DNA of 53,494 bases from an uncultured Candidatus Melainabacteria bacterium (GTDB lineage Bacteria > Cyanobacteriota > Vampirovibrionia > Gastranaerophilales > Gastranaerophilaceae): positions 1-53,494 of the forward strand of contig CAKVIM010000013.1 in assembly GCA_934754775.1 (NCBI GenBank), read 5' to 3'. The stretch's first letter is position 1; each line of letters opens with the position of its first letter. The notes beneath the pieces were generated by a model. The model was not told where the DNA came from, ran no database searches, and saw nothing but the letters and a program-made list of their open reading frames with translations. Position numbers and translations under genes: made by a program. This document shows positions 24,670 to 33,021 of this stretch, piece after piece.

Positions 24670-25797
24670 ATGAAGACTTTTACATTGGAACAAATTGCAC
24701 AGATTACGGGCGGTATGCTTTCTAAAGCAAAAGACGTTGCTATCACTAACATAGCTCCACCGCTATTGGCTGATGAAAACACTTTGGCTCTTGCTTTGGG
24801 TGAAGACGAAATCAATAATCTTTCAAAGACAAAAGCTCAAGCAGCACTTGTTCCATTGGGTGTAAATATAGACGGCTATTCAACTATTGAAGTTGAAAGA
24901 CCAAGATTAGCTATGATGAAATTGATTACAATGTTTTATGAAGAACCGCACGTAAACGCCGGTATTCACCCGACTGCAGTTGTTCATCCATCTGCAAAAA
25001 TTGGTCAAAATGTATCTTTGGGTGCTAACGTTGTTGTTGGCGAAAACGCTGTAATCGGTGATAATACAAAGATTTTGGCGAATGGCTATATTGGTAATGG
25101 TGCTAATATTGGTGCTGATTGCTTCTTCCACCCTGCAGTTTGTATTGGTGACAGAGTAAAAGTCGGTAACAAAGTTATCTTGCACCACGGAGTTTCTCTT
25201 GGTGCTGACGGTTTCAGCTTCGTTACAGAAAATCCTAACAATATTGAACAAGCCAGAAAAGATGGTGAAATTAAGGAAAACGACGTTCAACAAATTATTT
25301 TCAAAATCCCTTCAATAGGTTCTGTTATAATCGGTAATAACGTAGAAATCGGTGCTAACACTGCAATTGATAGAGGTACTATTGAAAATACCGTTGTTGG
25401 CGATAATACAAAGATTGATGACTTGGTAATGATTGGGCACAACTGTCGTATCGGTAAAGGTTGTATGATTGTTTCTCAAGTTGGTATTGCTGGCAGCTGC
25501 GTAATCGGTGATAGAGTCGTAATCGCTGGTCAAGCAGGTTTGGCTGATCATATTTCAATAGGTGATGATACAATTATTGCAGCTAAAGCAGGTGTAACAA
25601 AGAGCTTCCCTGCAAAATCAATTGTGGTTGGTGCTCCGGCTGTTCCTAGAAAAGAATTTATTAAGCAATTGAAGATTATGAAAGATGCAGGCGATTTGAT
25701 TGCAAAATTCAAAAAATACGAACCACTTCTTAAATCTTTCGAAGATGGGGTAAATGAAGGGGTAAACGACGGGGTAAATGCCGGAGAAAACAAGTAG
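24670..25797 (+). CDS. lpxD: UDP-3-O-acylglucosamine N-acyltransferase
   Basis: A 375-aa lipid A enzyme adding the N-linked hydroxyacyl chain. After an N-terminal uridine-binding domain, hexapeptide repeats (IGxNxx type) run from about residue 100 to 315 and form a left-handed beta helix, with the [11 protein letters not shown] catalytic His region at about 177-187. The last residues hold short repeats (EGVND, DGVNA) not typical of the family. AAGGAG lies 5 nt before the ATG. Confidence 0.95.
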   Translation: MKTFTLEQIAQITGGMLSKAKDVAITNIAPPLLADENTLALALGEDEINNLSKTKAQAALVPLGVNIDGYSTIEVERPRLAMMKLITMFYEEPHVNAGIHPTAVVHPSAKIGQNVSLGANVVVGENAVIGDNTKILANGYIGNGANIGADCFFHPAVCIGDRVKVGNKVILHHGVSLGADGFSFVTENPNNIEQARKDGEIKENDVQQIIFKIPSIGSVIIGNNVEIGANTAIDRGTIENTVVGDNTKIDDLVMIGHNCRIGKGCMIVSQVGIAGSCVIGDRVVIAGQAGLADHISIGDDTIIAAKAGVTKSFPAKSIVVGAPAVPRKEFIKQLKIMKDAGDLIAKFKKYEPLLKSFEDGVNEGVNDGVNAGENK

Positions 25798-25849
25798 TTA
25801 TTGTTGGGCTGAAAGCCTAACCTACTACAATTAAGACAACAAACTTGTT

Positions 25850-25882
25850 CCCTCTCCAAGGGAGAGGGTTAGGGTGAGGGTT
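25850..25882 (+). repeat. Dispersed palindromic repeat before lpxC
   Basis: CCCTCTCC pairs with GGAGAGGG around a three-base loop, then TTAGGGTGAGGGT. The same unit recurs at 27465-27502, and inverted at 27305-27324. It sits 2 nt before the lpxC ATG, so the repeat itself supplies the purine-rich sequence (GTGAGGG) that must act as the ribosome binding site. Confidence 0.85.
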
Positions 25883-25884
25883 CA

Positions 25885-26721
25885 ATGGGTACAATAAAAA
25901 CAGAAATAAAAACATCAGGTAAAGGATTAATGAAAAATCGTGAATGCGAGGTTCTAATCAAGCCTTCACGTGGCGGTAATATACGTATTTTTTCAAAAGG
26001 TGCGGATGTTCCGTTCAATGTTTGTATTGAGAACTTGTATTCTACAGACCACTGTGTAACATTGTGTAGCAAAGAGCACAGAACACTTTTGGGCGATTAT
26101 AAGTACAAAGTAATGCTTTGCGAACACTTTATTGCTGCGTGTGCAATTTGCGGAATTGATTCAATTGATGTATATCTATCTGAAACAGAAATGCCAATTT
26201 TTGACGGTAGCTCAAAGGTTTGGGTAGAACTTTTCAAAAAAGCCGGTATTGAAGGCGTTAATAAAGATGCTTATACTGTTTCTGAACCAATTTATTACCT
26301 AAATGGCAAGACAAGTCTTGTTATATTGCCTGATAAGGAACTTCGAGTTACTTATGCTGTAAACTATGACCATCCTGATTTAAAGGGACGTTGGGTTACG
26401 ATGGATAATAAAAATCTTGAGGAAATTATTGAAGCAAGGACGTTCGGCTTCTATAAAGATTTGAAAAAATATCAAATGCTAGGATTTGCTCAAGGGGTTA
26501 CGATTGAGAATACGGTTGGATTGAAGGACGTAGGATTTACGACAGAATTGCGTTCTGAGAATGAACCTATAAAACATAAGATTTTGGATTTGATTGGCGA
26601 CTTGTATTTAGCAGGTGTTTCTCCTCTTAATTTGAGAGCACAAATTCTTGTAAAAGAAGCAGGACATGCTGTTCATACGAAGGTTGCACAAGTTTTGAAA
26701 AATAAATTAGTAAAAATATAA
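25885..26721 (+). CDS. lpxC: UDP-3-O-acyl-N-acetylglucosamine deacetylase
   Basis: A 278-aa zinc-dependent deacetylase, the committed step of lipid A synthesis. Zinc ligands fit H81 (in MLCEHFIAA), H231 and D235 (in IKHKILDLIGD), with the catalytic His in AGHAVH (about 261). EARTFGFYKD is also conserved. The usual HTGVGLHSG opening is replaced by KTSGKGLMKNRE, so the protein is somewhat divergent. The ribosome site comes from the dispersed repeat just upstream. Confidence 0.9.
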   Translation: MGTIKTEIKTSGKGLMKNRECEVLIKPSRGGNIRIFSKGADVPFNVCIENLYSTDHCVTLCSKEHRTLLGDYKYKVMLCEHFIAACAICGIDSIDVYLSETEMPIFDGSSKVWVELFKKAGIEGVNKDAYTVSEPIYYLNGKTSLVILPDKELRVTYAVNYDHPDLKGRWVTMDNKNLEEIIEARTFGFYKDLKKYQMLGFAQGVTIENTVGLKDVGFTTELRSENEPIKHKILDLIGDLYLAGVSPLNLRAQILVKEAGHAVHTKVAQVLKNKLVKI

Positions 26722-26732
26722 GGAGAAATTAG

Positions 26733-27212
26733 ATGACAGAACAATTAGGAGTTAAAATCGGTGTAAATGAAGCGGGTGAAGATATTTTAGCGTTTGATAC
26801 TATGCAAATTATGGAAATGATTCCTCACAGATATCCGTTTTTATTGGTTGATAGAATCACAGAATGTGTTCCGGGTAAATATGCAAAAGGTTATAAAAAT
26901 ATGACTATGAATGAAGGTTTCTTTCAAGGTCACTTCCCAAATAATCCTGTAATGCCAGGGGTTTTACAGTTAGAAGCTTTAGCACAATGTTCAGCTCCTA
27001 TTTTAATGTGCTTGCCGCAGTATGAAGGTAAATTGACTTTATACGCAGGTGTTGATAATGTAAGATTCAAAAATATTGTAAGACCTGGCGACAGATTTGA
27101 AATGCATGTTGAATTAATTAAAGCAAAAGGTCCTATCTGCAAGAGCCACGGTGTTGGTTATGTAGATGGTAAAGTTTGTATTGAAGCTGATATGACAGTT
27201 GCTTTGAAATAA
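26733..27212 (+). CDS. fabZ: 3-hydroxyacyl-ACP dehydratase
   Basis: A 159-aa hot-dog-fold dehydratase of fatty acid elongation. The catalytic His is in HRYPFLLVDR (about residues 32-41) and the Glu in PGVLQLEALAQ, after GHFPNNPVMP. AAGGAGAAATTAG precedes the ATG. Its position after lpxC matches the lipid A gene order of many diderms; lpxA does not follow here, because a terminator and a repeat come next. Confidence 0.97.
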   Translation: MTEQLGVKIGVNEAGEDILAFDTMQIMEMIPHRYPFLLVDRITECVPGKYAKGYKNMTMNEGFFQGHFPNNPVMPGVLQLEALAQCSAPILMCLPQYEGKLTLYAGVDNVRFKNIVRPGDRFEMHVELIKAKGPICKSHGVGYVDGKVCIEADMTVALK

Positions 27213-27247
27213 AATATTTTGGCAGTAGCCCAACAGAAATTAATAGA

Positions 27248-27280
27248 ACGCCCCTTTCCGATTGGAAAGGGGCGTCTTTT
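27248..27280 (+). terminator. Intrinsic terminator after fabZ
   Basis: ACGCCCCTTTCC pairs with GGAAAGGGGCGT around GATT, followed by CTTTT. This 12-bp GC-rich stem closes the dapB-fabZ unit. Confidence 0.9.
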
Positions 27281-27304
27281 GGTCTTAAATCCCCTTGCGG
27301 GCTA

Positions 27305-27502
27305 ACACCTCACCCTAGCCCTCTGTCTTGACCGGCTCACGTTAAACGAGCACGCTCACGCTTTGACTCTCTGCTCGCCGGTCGCTCCTCTAAGGAGAGG
27401 GAATGACCGAGGCTTGTTGATTTGATGCTTAAGATTAAATTTAAAAGAACATTTTTTGCGTGTCCCCTCTCCTAACAGGAGAGGGTTAGGGTGAGGTGTC
27501 AA
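27305..27502. repeat. MITE-like element with inverted terminal repeats
   Basis: The left end reads ACACCTCACCCTAGCCCTCT; the right end carries the near-complement AGAGGGTTAGGGTGAGGTGT. About 150 bp lie between, including an inverted pair GACCGGC/GCCGGTC and CTCCTCTAAGGAGAGG, but no reading frame. A further GTGAGGTGTCAA sits at 27541-27552. The right end matches the repeat before lpxC. This fits a non-autonomous mobile or REP-type element. The 27281-27573 gap holds nothing else that I can support. Confidence 0.6.
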
Positions 27503-27573
27503 TCCAGTATGCCTACAAGTAAGGAAGTATGGTGTAAAGGGTGAGGTGTCAACCCTTGCTGGCTAAGTGCAAG

Positions 27574-29634
27574 TTACTTTTCCTCTTCTTTCTTCTTAGC
27601 ATCTGTTGCAACCCAGTTAGAGTAATTCTCCTTGAAGTTTTCTGTAAATGTGTCAAGTAATGTTCTTACGTTAAGTGAGCTTGATGAATGGTGACCGGTA
27701 AATAATCCTGCGATACCACCAATAATTGTACCAACAACGGCACCAACTGCGGCACCTATAGGTCCTACAATTGCACCTGCTGTTGCACCAAATGTTGTAC
27801 CAAATACAATTCCACTGCTAGCTCCTATAGCGACAGCACCACTAGCACTTCCAAGCCCAATAGATTTTCCGACTTTATCTCCGGCAGCAACTCCGGTTAC
27901 TGCACTATTCACAGCAGTACCTTTCGCATTACTGAACATTGTTTTGAATGCACTTTCGTCAAATTCAACTCCATTAGCTTTGCACATTGCTTCTGCTTTC
28001 GCACGCATTTGTTTTTCCATTCTGTCAACCATCGCTTCTGCAATTGATACGTAGTAATCCGCACCGTGTTTTTTTGTTGTAATAGTTTGACCGGAAGCGT
28101 ACAATGTGCTCAAATCTTCGCCGGTTGTTTCATCTTTGATGGCGTTTCCGGTGTCGTCTTTACCTGCTTGGGTGAAGTCTAAGTCAACAATGTCCATATC
28201 AGTATTGGATGCGTTCATTTCATCGATAGATTTTTCGATATTTGTATTGAAGGTCGTAACAAATTTGTCGACAAAGTCTTTGACGTTTACTGACGCTTCG
28301 CCTCTATGGAATGCAGTTTTATGCTTAGTGTAAAGCATGCCTTCTGAATTGAATACTTCTGTAAAGCTTGTATTATAAACATTTTCAAATACTTGTTCTA
28401 TCTTATCAAAGGAGATACCTTTTTCTTGGAGCATTTTTTTGATTTGTTGTTTCAATTGTGGCTTCAAGGATTTTTCTAATCTTTCTGACAATTGGTCTTG
28501 AACTGCTTCTGTCAATTCTGAAACTTTTTTCTTCTTTTTAACAGTTATAGTGCTTCCGTCATGGTAGCCTTCGATTTGTGAATAATTAATCAAGCTTGCA
28601 TTTACTTTGTAAGAACTGCCGGAAATGTCGGTAAACTGTTTTTCAATTGCTTCTGCTTGTTCAGTTTTATCTTGTTTTATAATCGCATCTTTTTTAGATA
28701 CTGTGCTTAGAGCTGCGATTGCAGTTTCCATATCACTTTTAAGTTTTTCGCCGTCAGTGTAGCCTTTTAGTACGGAAGTAATTGCGTTTGTTGTCGCAAT
28801 GTTACTGTTGCCGAGTTTTACTGTTATACCTTGATTAACAGCTTCTGTTAAGAATTCTTTTACATCTTCTTTAAGTGAATTCAATTCGTCGCTATCGACG
28901 TAGCCATAGCTAGCGGCACTGTTTTTGTATTTAGCCGCTGCACTTGATAATCTGTCTGCGTCAGATTTACTCATGTATTCGTTTAGGTGTGATTTTAATT
29001 CAGAAGATGTACATTTAGGGTTTGCTTTGATGTATTTTGTAGCTTCTTCATCCAATAGTTTCCCTAATTTTGTCATAGCACTATCAGAAACTCTTATAGC
29101 TTGTGTATAGTCGGTTTCACTTGATTTAATGTATGATAATACAGAGTCTATAACTGTTGATTTGAATGAACTTGGGTCGTTTTTCAAAACATCGGCTTTA
29201 ATTTGAGCATATTTTGTCGGAAGTTTTGCAGAAAATTCTTTTGCCATATTAGAAGTGTCACCTTTATATGACTCTGAGAATTCCATAATATAATTTGTTA
29301 GTTCAAGAGTTACTTGTGGAATGTATTGAGATTTTGTTCCACCAAAATCATTTGCAATTTCTTTAATCATAGTGTTTATGGTTTCTTGCATTTTATATTT
29401 TTGTTCATAAACAGCCATTTCATCTTTATCAATTGTTTTGTCGCCGTTTGTGTTGATTTCGTCGATATCGATAGAGTCCAACTTTTCTTTTTTCAATGCA
29501 GTCTCAAGTTCATCTGTTGAAATTTCTCCGTTCTTGTCAGCATCGTATTTGTTCAACAAATACTTATAGTCAATTTTTGTACCATTTTGTGTAGTTAAGT
29601 TGCCAAATAGTTTAATCTCTGAAAACCCGCTCAT
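27574..29634 (-). CDS. EF-hand protein with C-terminal glycine-zipper membrane segment
   Basis: A 686-aa protein of unknown function. Two EF-hand-like calcium loops lie near the N-terminus (DADKNGEISTDE, about residues 30-41, and DINTNGDKTIDKDE-like, about 58-71). A long helical, Lys/Glu-rich middle follows, then a Gly/Ala-rich hydrophobic stretch (about 585-650, AVGAVVGTIIGGIAGLF) like glycine zippers of membrane-inserting or pore-forming proteins, and a charged tail. No signal peptide is seen, so export would need another route. AAGGAG precedes the ATG. The promoter is sigma-28-type and a TAC microsatellite lies just upstream of it. Confidence 0.75.
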   Translation of the reverse strand: MSGFSEIKLFGNLTTQNGTKIDYKYLLNKYDADKNGEISTDELETALKKEKLDSIDIDEINTNGDKTIDKDEMAVYEQKYKMQETINTMIKEIANDFGGTKSQYIPQVTLELTNYIMEFSESYKGDTSNMAKEFSAKLPTKYAQIKADVLKNDPSSFKSTVIDSVLSYIKSSETDYTQAIRVSDSAMTKLGKLLDEEATKYIKANPKCTSSELKSHLNEYMSKSDADRLSSAAAKYKNSAASYGYVDSDELNSLKEDVKEFLTEAVNQGITVKLGNSNIATTNAITSVLKGYTDGEKLKSDMETAIAALSTVSKKDAIIKQDKTEQAEAIEKQFTDISGSSYKVNASLINYSQIEGYHDGSTITVKKKKKVSELTEAVQDQLSERLEKSLKPQLKQQIKKMLQEKGISFDKIEQVFENVYNTSFTEVFNSEGMLYTKHKTAFHRGEASVNVKDFVDKFVTTFNTNIEKSIDEMNASNTDMDIVDLDFTQAGKDDTGNAIKDETTGEDLSTLYASGQTITTKKHGADYYVSIAEAMVDRMEKQMRAKAEAMCKANGVEFDESAFKTMFSNAKGTAVNSAVTGVAAGDKVGKSIGLGSASGAVAIGASSGIVFGTTFGATAGAIVGPIGAAVGAVVGTIIGGIAGLFTGHHSSSSLNVRTLLDTFTENFKENYSNWVATDAKKKEEEK

Positions 29635-29679
29635 CGTGTACTCCTTTTTTTTGTTACTGTGTTTTTCCCGATGTTATAT

Positions 29680-29706
29680 ATATCGACATATTTTGGAAAA
29701 ACTTTA
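29680..29706 (-). promoter_or_regulatory. Sigma-28-type promoter of the EF-hand gene
   Basis: On the minus strand TAAA (complement of 29703-29706), 15 nt, GTCGATAT (29680-29687) differs from consensus at one base. The whole stretch TAAAGTTTTT, eight bases, AT, GYCGATAT is shared with the promoter at 5137. The leader would be about 40 nt. Confidence 0.7.
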
Positions 29707-29732
29707 ATGAGGTCAGAGAAATTTGCGGGTTT

Positions 29733-29771
<39 letters not shown>

Positions 29772-29772
29772 G

Positions 29773-29842
29773 TTTCCGCCTATTGTAACAATTTTCGAAT
29801 TTGCTTAACAATTCGAAAATTTGGGGCAAAATTGAGCGGAAA
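29773..29842. repeat. Nested inverted repeats
   Basis: AATTTTCGAAT (29790-29800) pairs with ATTCGAAAATT (29811-29821), and an outer pair TTTCCGC (29773-29779)/GCGGAAA (29836-29842) encloses it. A smaller CTTATC/GATAAG hairpin follows near 29850. The minus-strand antitoxin gene ends at 29866, so one of these may terminate that transcript, though T tracts are poor. Confidence 0.5.
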
Positions 29843-29865
29843 AATCTTATCCTGCGATAAGTAAA

Positions 29866-30222
29866 TTACGCAGAATGAAGCTTGATGTCATACTTGTACC
29901 CAAGACCGTTCAATAGTTTAAAAGCTGTTTCAAGGCGTGGCTGCTTATTGCCGTTAACAATTTCTGATAAATTGCTACGGTCAATGTTTAAATCCCTTGC
30001 TAATCTGCTAATTTCGCCACGACCACTGGACTTTATGCGAGCTTTGACTACATAGGTTAAGCATCTGATAAATGTTTCGATATCTCCATCTTCAAGAAAT
30101 TCGCTCAACGTAAGCTCTAACCAACCACGTTGGTATTCTGGGTCTTGAAGGTGTTTAATCTGCTCATCTTCCCAATTGGGAGCTTTTTCAAGGTATTCAA
30201 TTTCTTGTTTTGTTAGTGTCAT
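29866..30222 (-). CDS. Antitoxin, helix-turn-helix (XRE/HigA-like)
   Basis: A 118-aa protein with a C-terminal helix-turn-helix (ISRLARDLNIDRSNLSEIVN, about residues 72-91) like addiction-module antidotes paired with Gp49/HigB-type killers. The start is ATG at 30222, with AAAGGA upstream; the longer reading from 30258 runs inside the toxin. It overlaps the toxin gene by 26 nt, toxin first, as in higBA-type modules. It probably binds the palindrome in the promoter at 30559-30587. Confidence 0.85.
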   Translation of the reverse strand: MTLTKQEIEYLEKAPNWEDEQIKHLQDPEYQRGWLELTLSEFLEDGDIETFIRCLTYVVKARIKSSGRGEISRLARDLNIDRSNLSEIVNGNKQPRLETAFKLLNGLGYKYDIKLHSA

Positions 30223-30547
30223 AGCCGGTCCTTTCGCAATAATCTTGAAAATAGTCATTACATTGTTTTATCATTTGTTTTTGTTCTTTTTTATCCGAAC
30301 CACCAACAAATAAAATAACGATATCATCAAGGTCATAATAATAAATACGATAGCCTTTTCCAAAATCCATACGTAATTCTGATAATTCAGATTTTTGCAA
30401 AGGCTTGCAATCACTATAAAGTCCATTTTTTAATTTGTCTATTCTCTTGTCGACTCTCAACTGCATAGACTTATCTAAGTCGTTATACCAGTCGATATAA
30501 GGACAATTACCATTAATTTTATAGTAATATCGAATTTGCTTTTCCAT
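30197..30547 (-). CDS. Toxin, RelE/HigB-like addiction module killer protein
   Basis: A 116-aa protein of the RelE/ParE superfamily. LSELRMDFGKGYRIYY and ILFVGGSDKKEQKQMI are the family pattern of phage-derived Gp49-like/HigB killers. Known members cleave mRNA on the ribosome; that is inference here. The start codon follows its consensus promoter within about 11 nt and lacks a Shine-Dalgarno sequence, so the mRNA is near-leaderless. Confidence 0.85.
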   Translation of the reverse strand: MEKQIRYYYKINGNCPYIDWYNDLDKSMQLRVDKRIDKLKNGLYSDCKPLQKSELSELRMDFGKGYRIYYYDLDDIVILFVGGSDKKEQKQMIKQCNDYFQDYCERTGYDTNKTRN

Positions 30548-30558
30548 TTTATAATATT

Positions 30559-30587
30559 ATTATAGGTCTGACCTACAATAATGTCAA
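30559..30587 (-). promoter_or_regulatory. Consensus promoter with internal operator of the toxin-antitoxin pair
   Basis: On the minus strand TTGACA (complement of 30582-30587), 17 nt, TATAAT (30559-30564): both boxes are perfect. The spacer carries the palindrome TAGGTC-A-GACCTA, extended by ATTAT/ATAAT, partly overlapping the -10. An antitoxin or complex bound here would block polymerase, giving autoregulation. Confidence 0.85.
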
Positions 30588-30599
30588 GCTGCTAAAGTA

Positions 30600-31097
30600 T
30601 TAATTTTCGCTGATTTTTTCAAGCATAACAACGGCTTGAGCTTCAATCGCTAATTTTTCGCCGACAGAATCCAGTTGTTCTTTGGTCTTGGCTTTAATTG
30701 AAATGTCAGTAGAATCAAGTCCCAAAATTGGAGCTAACATTGATTTCATCTTTGGAATATGTGGCATCATTTTAGGAGCCTGAGCTATGATGTTTGAGTC
30801 CAAATTGCTTATCCAATAGCCCTCTGTTTGAACTTTGTCATAGACTTGTCTTAGTAAGAACAAGCTATCTGCATCCTTAAATCTTTCGTCTGTATCAGGA
30901 AAAAGGGTTCCGATATCATCCATTGCAAGTGCACCCAAAAGTGCATCTATTATTGCGTGCACCAAAACATCTGCGTCGGAATGCCCTAGCAAGCCTTTCT
31001 CATAAGGGATTTCAACTCCGCCAATAATGAGTTTTCTGCCTTCAACTAATTTATGTATATCGTAACCTAGTCCTATTCTAAATTTTTGTTCTGCCAT
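30600..31097 (-). CDS. ispF: 2-C-methyl-D-erythritol 2,4-cyclodiphosphate synthase
   Basis: A 165-aa enzyme of the non-mevalonate isoprenoid pathway. Metal ligands are in GYDIHKL (Asp and His, about residues 11-17) and GHSDADVLVHAIIDALLGA (His, about 43). The C-terminal AKTKEQLDSVGEKLAIEA replaces the usual TTE-LG-GR pattern only in part. It is alone here, without ispD. Confidence 0.95.
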   Translation of the reverse strand: MAEQKFRIGLGYDIHKLVEGRKLIIGGVEIPYEKGLLGHSDADVLVHAIIDALLGALAMDDIGTLFPDTDERFKDADSLFLLRQVYDKVQTEGYWISNLDSNIIAQAPKMMPHIPKMKSMLAPILGLDSTDISIKAKTKEQLDSVGEKLAIEAQAVVMLEKISEN

Positions 31098-31183
31098 AAT
31101 CTCTTCCTTTTTCTTTATTTTAGCATGAATAATTCTTTTGTATTTCGGGTATAATAGAAGTGGATTAAGAAGGAGTAGTCAAT

Positions 31184-32218
31184 ATGGAAACAAAAACAAA
31201 AGAACTTGACTGGGCAAAACTGGGTTTTGGGTATATGAAAACTGATTACCGCTTTGTCGCAAATTTCAAGGATGGCAAGTGGGATGAAGGAAGCTTGACG
31301 ACTGACGAAAATATCGTTATGAATGAATGTGCGTGCGTACTTCAGTATGCTCAAACTTGTTTTGAGGGTATGAAAGCGTATAGAACCGTTGATGGTAAAG
31401 TTGTTTGCTTTAGACCTGATTTGAATGCAAAGAGAATGGCTGATACTTGCAAGCGTCTTGAAATGCCGGTATTTCCGGAAGATAAATTTGTAGAAGCTGT
31501 TGTTAAGGTTGTTCAAAAGAACCTTGAATACGTTCCGCCGTACGGTTCAGGTGCAGCTTTATATATAAGACCTTATATGTTCGGTATAAATCCTGTAATG
31601 GGCGTAAAACCTGCTACAGAATATCAATTCAGAATATTTGTTTCACCGGTAGGACCTTATTTTAAAGGCGGTGCAAAACCTATTACCTTGAGAGTTCCTG
31701 ATTTTGATAGAGCTGCTCCTCACGGAACAGGACACGTAAAAGCAGGTTTGAACTACGCAATGAGTCTTCATGCAATCGTTGACGCTCATAATCAGGGTTA
31801 TAACGAAAATATGTACTTGGATTCAGCTACAAGAACAAATGTTGAAGAAACAGGTGGTGCTAATATTATATTTGTAACTAAGGATAATGAAGTTGTTACA
31901 CCAAAATCAACAACAATTTTGCCTTCAATCACACGTCGTTCTTTGATGTATGTCGCAGAACACTATTTGGGCTTGAAAGCTGAAGAAAGAGAAATTCCGT
32001 TTAGCGAAGTTAAGAATTTCAAGGAATGTGCTCTTTGCGGCACAGCGGCAGTTCTTTCTCCTGTTGGAAAAGTTGTTGATCACGGAAACGAAATTTGTTT
32101 CCCATCCGGCATGGAAAAAGCAGGGGAAATTACGCAAAAGCTATACGATACTCTAACAGGTATTCAAATGGGCAGAATTGAAGCTCCGGAAGGTTGGATT
32201 AAGGTTATCCAAGAATAA
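31184..32218 (+). CDS. ilvE: Branched-chain amino acid aminotransferase
   Basis: A 344-aa class IV PLP aminotransferase making or degrading valine, leucine and isoleucine. YAQTCFEGMKAYR (about residues 55-67), AALYIRPYMFG, the lysine region HVKAGLNYAMSLHA and NVEETGGANIIFV are typical of the bacterial long form. AAGGAG precedes the ATG and an extended -10 region (GGGTATAAT, 31147-31155) lies upstream. The oxidoreductase at 35.9-38.6 kb could act on its 2-oxoacid products. Confidence 0.95.
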   Translation: METKTKELDWAKLGFGYMKTDYRFVANFKDGKWDEGSLTTDENIVMNECACVLQYAQTCFEGMKAYRTVDGKVVCFRPDLNAKRMADTCKRLEMPVFPEDKFVEAVVKVVQKNLEYVPPYGSGAALYIRPYMFGINPVMGVKPATEYQFRIFVSPVGPYFKGGAKPITLRVPDFDRAAPHGTGHVKAGLNYAMSLHAIVDAHNQGYNENMYLDSATRTNVEETGGANIIFVTKDNEVVTPKSTTILPSITRRSLMYVAEHYLGLKAEEREIPFSEVKNFKECALCGTAAVLSPVGKVVDHGNEICFPSGMEKAGEITQKLYDTLTGIQMGRIEAPEGWIKVIQE

Positions 32219-32881
32219 TTATTCCGGCTTGAATTCTTTTTGAGCTTCGCCTAAATTATAGGTGTTATAAATTTTTGAGTATAAAGCAGTCGCAGCGGCT
32301 GCTTTACTTTTTTGTGTATAAGCTAAAACGGCGTTAAATCCTTGATTGTTTATTGTTCCATCGATTTTAGACATGTCAGGAGTTGAGGATTTGCTTAGCA
32401 TATCGGCTGCAAGGATGCTTGAAGCGTATTCCGCAACATCGACTTTGCCGTCTTTGTTCAAATCAAGTGCTTCTGATGAGAATTCAGAACTCGGTGCAAA
32501 TCTTTGATCCAAATCTTTTACGGAAAGTTCTTTTGCTTGCATTTCCTCGTAAGCTGCTCCAAGGGCTGCTTTTGTATTAACGCTACCTTGCGGCATGTAA
32601 CGGTACTCGTATTTTAATGGCGGAAGAGCGTTTAAGTATTCGTCATTTTCTTTTAGGAATTTATCGAGCTTGTCTGCATTTTTTTCAGGAGCATCTGGGC
32701 TTAAACCGAAGTCTAAAATCGGTGCAGGCGTCATCTTATCCTCTACAATAGGCTTTTCGAGGTAAGTGTAATAATTTTCTACTGCATTTCTGCCATATCT
32801 GACTGATGGGTCGGATACTTTGTTGTCATACTTGCCTTTGCTGCCGTTAATATTGGCAACACCATTGTTTACTTCAAACAT
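32219..32881 (-). CDS. Small EF-hand protein, unknown function
   Basis: A 220-aa soluble protein with one clear EF-hand calcium loop, DLNKDGKVDVAE (about residues 144-155), within a helical C-terminal half. The N-terminal half is polar and proline-containing without a signal peptide. It is the second EF-hand protein in the window. Its stop abuts the ilvE stop, so the genes converge without a gap. The promoter belongs to the GCAATT-type family (32902-32935); the ribosome site is GTGGAG. Confidence 0.75.
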   Translation of the reverse strand: MFEVNNGVANINGSKGKYDNKVSDPSVRYGRNAVENYYTYLEKPIVEDKMTPAPILDFGLSPDAPEKNADKLDKFLKENDEYLNALPPLKYEYRYMPQGSVNTKAALGAAYEEMQAKELSVKDLDQRFAPSSEFSSEALDLNKDGKVDVAEYASSILAADMLSKSSTPDMSKIDGTINNQGFNAVLAYTQKSKAAAATALYSKIYNTYNLGEAQKEFKPE

Positions 32882-32901
32882 AAATTATTCTCCACACTAT
32901 A

Positions 32902-32935
32902 CTTATATAAAAACACGATTGAGAAGAAAATTGCT
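32902..32935 (-). promoter_or_regulatory. GCAATT-type promoter, copy 3
   Basis: On the minus strand AGCAATT, 15 nt, TTTTTATATAAG. The first box and the spacing match the family; the second box differs at its first two bases. It ends 20 nt before the start of the EF-hand gene. Confidence 0.5.
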
Positions 32936-33021
32936 AAAATGTTTACAAAATTTAATCTTTTATTTTAACTTCGAACTGTATTATAATTAGATATTATAGC
33001 CTAATAAAAAGGAAAGAGTTC

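Noticed and set aside
27281..27573. Possible pseudogene between fabZ and the EF-hand gene
   Set aside because: No reading frame or recognisable protein fragment is found; inverted repeat structure explains the stretch.
31556..31567. Another ACTTTATATATA-like box on the plus strand
   Set aside because: It lies inside the ilvE coding sequence and has no GCAATT-like box at the fixed spacing.
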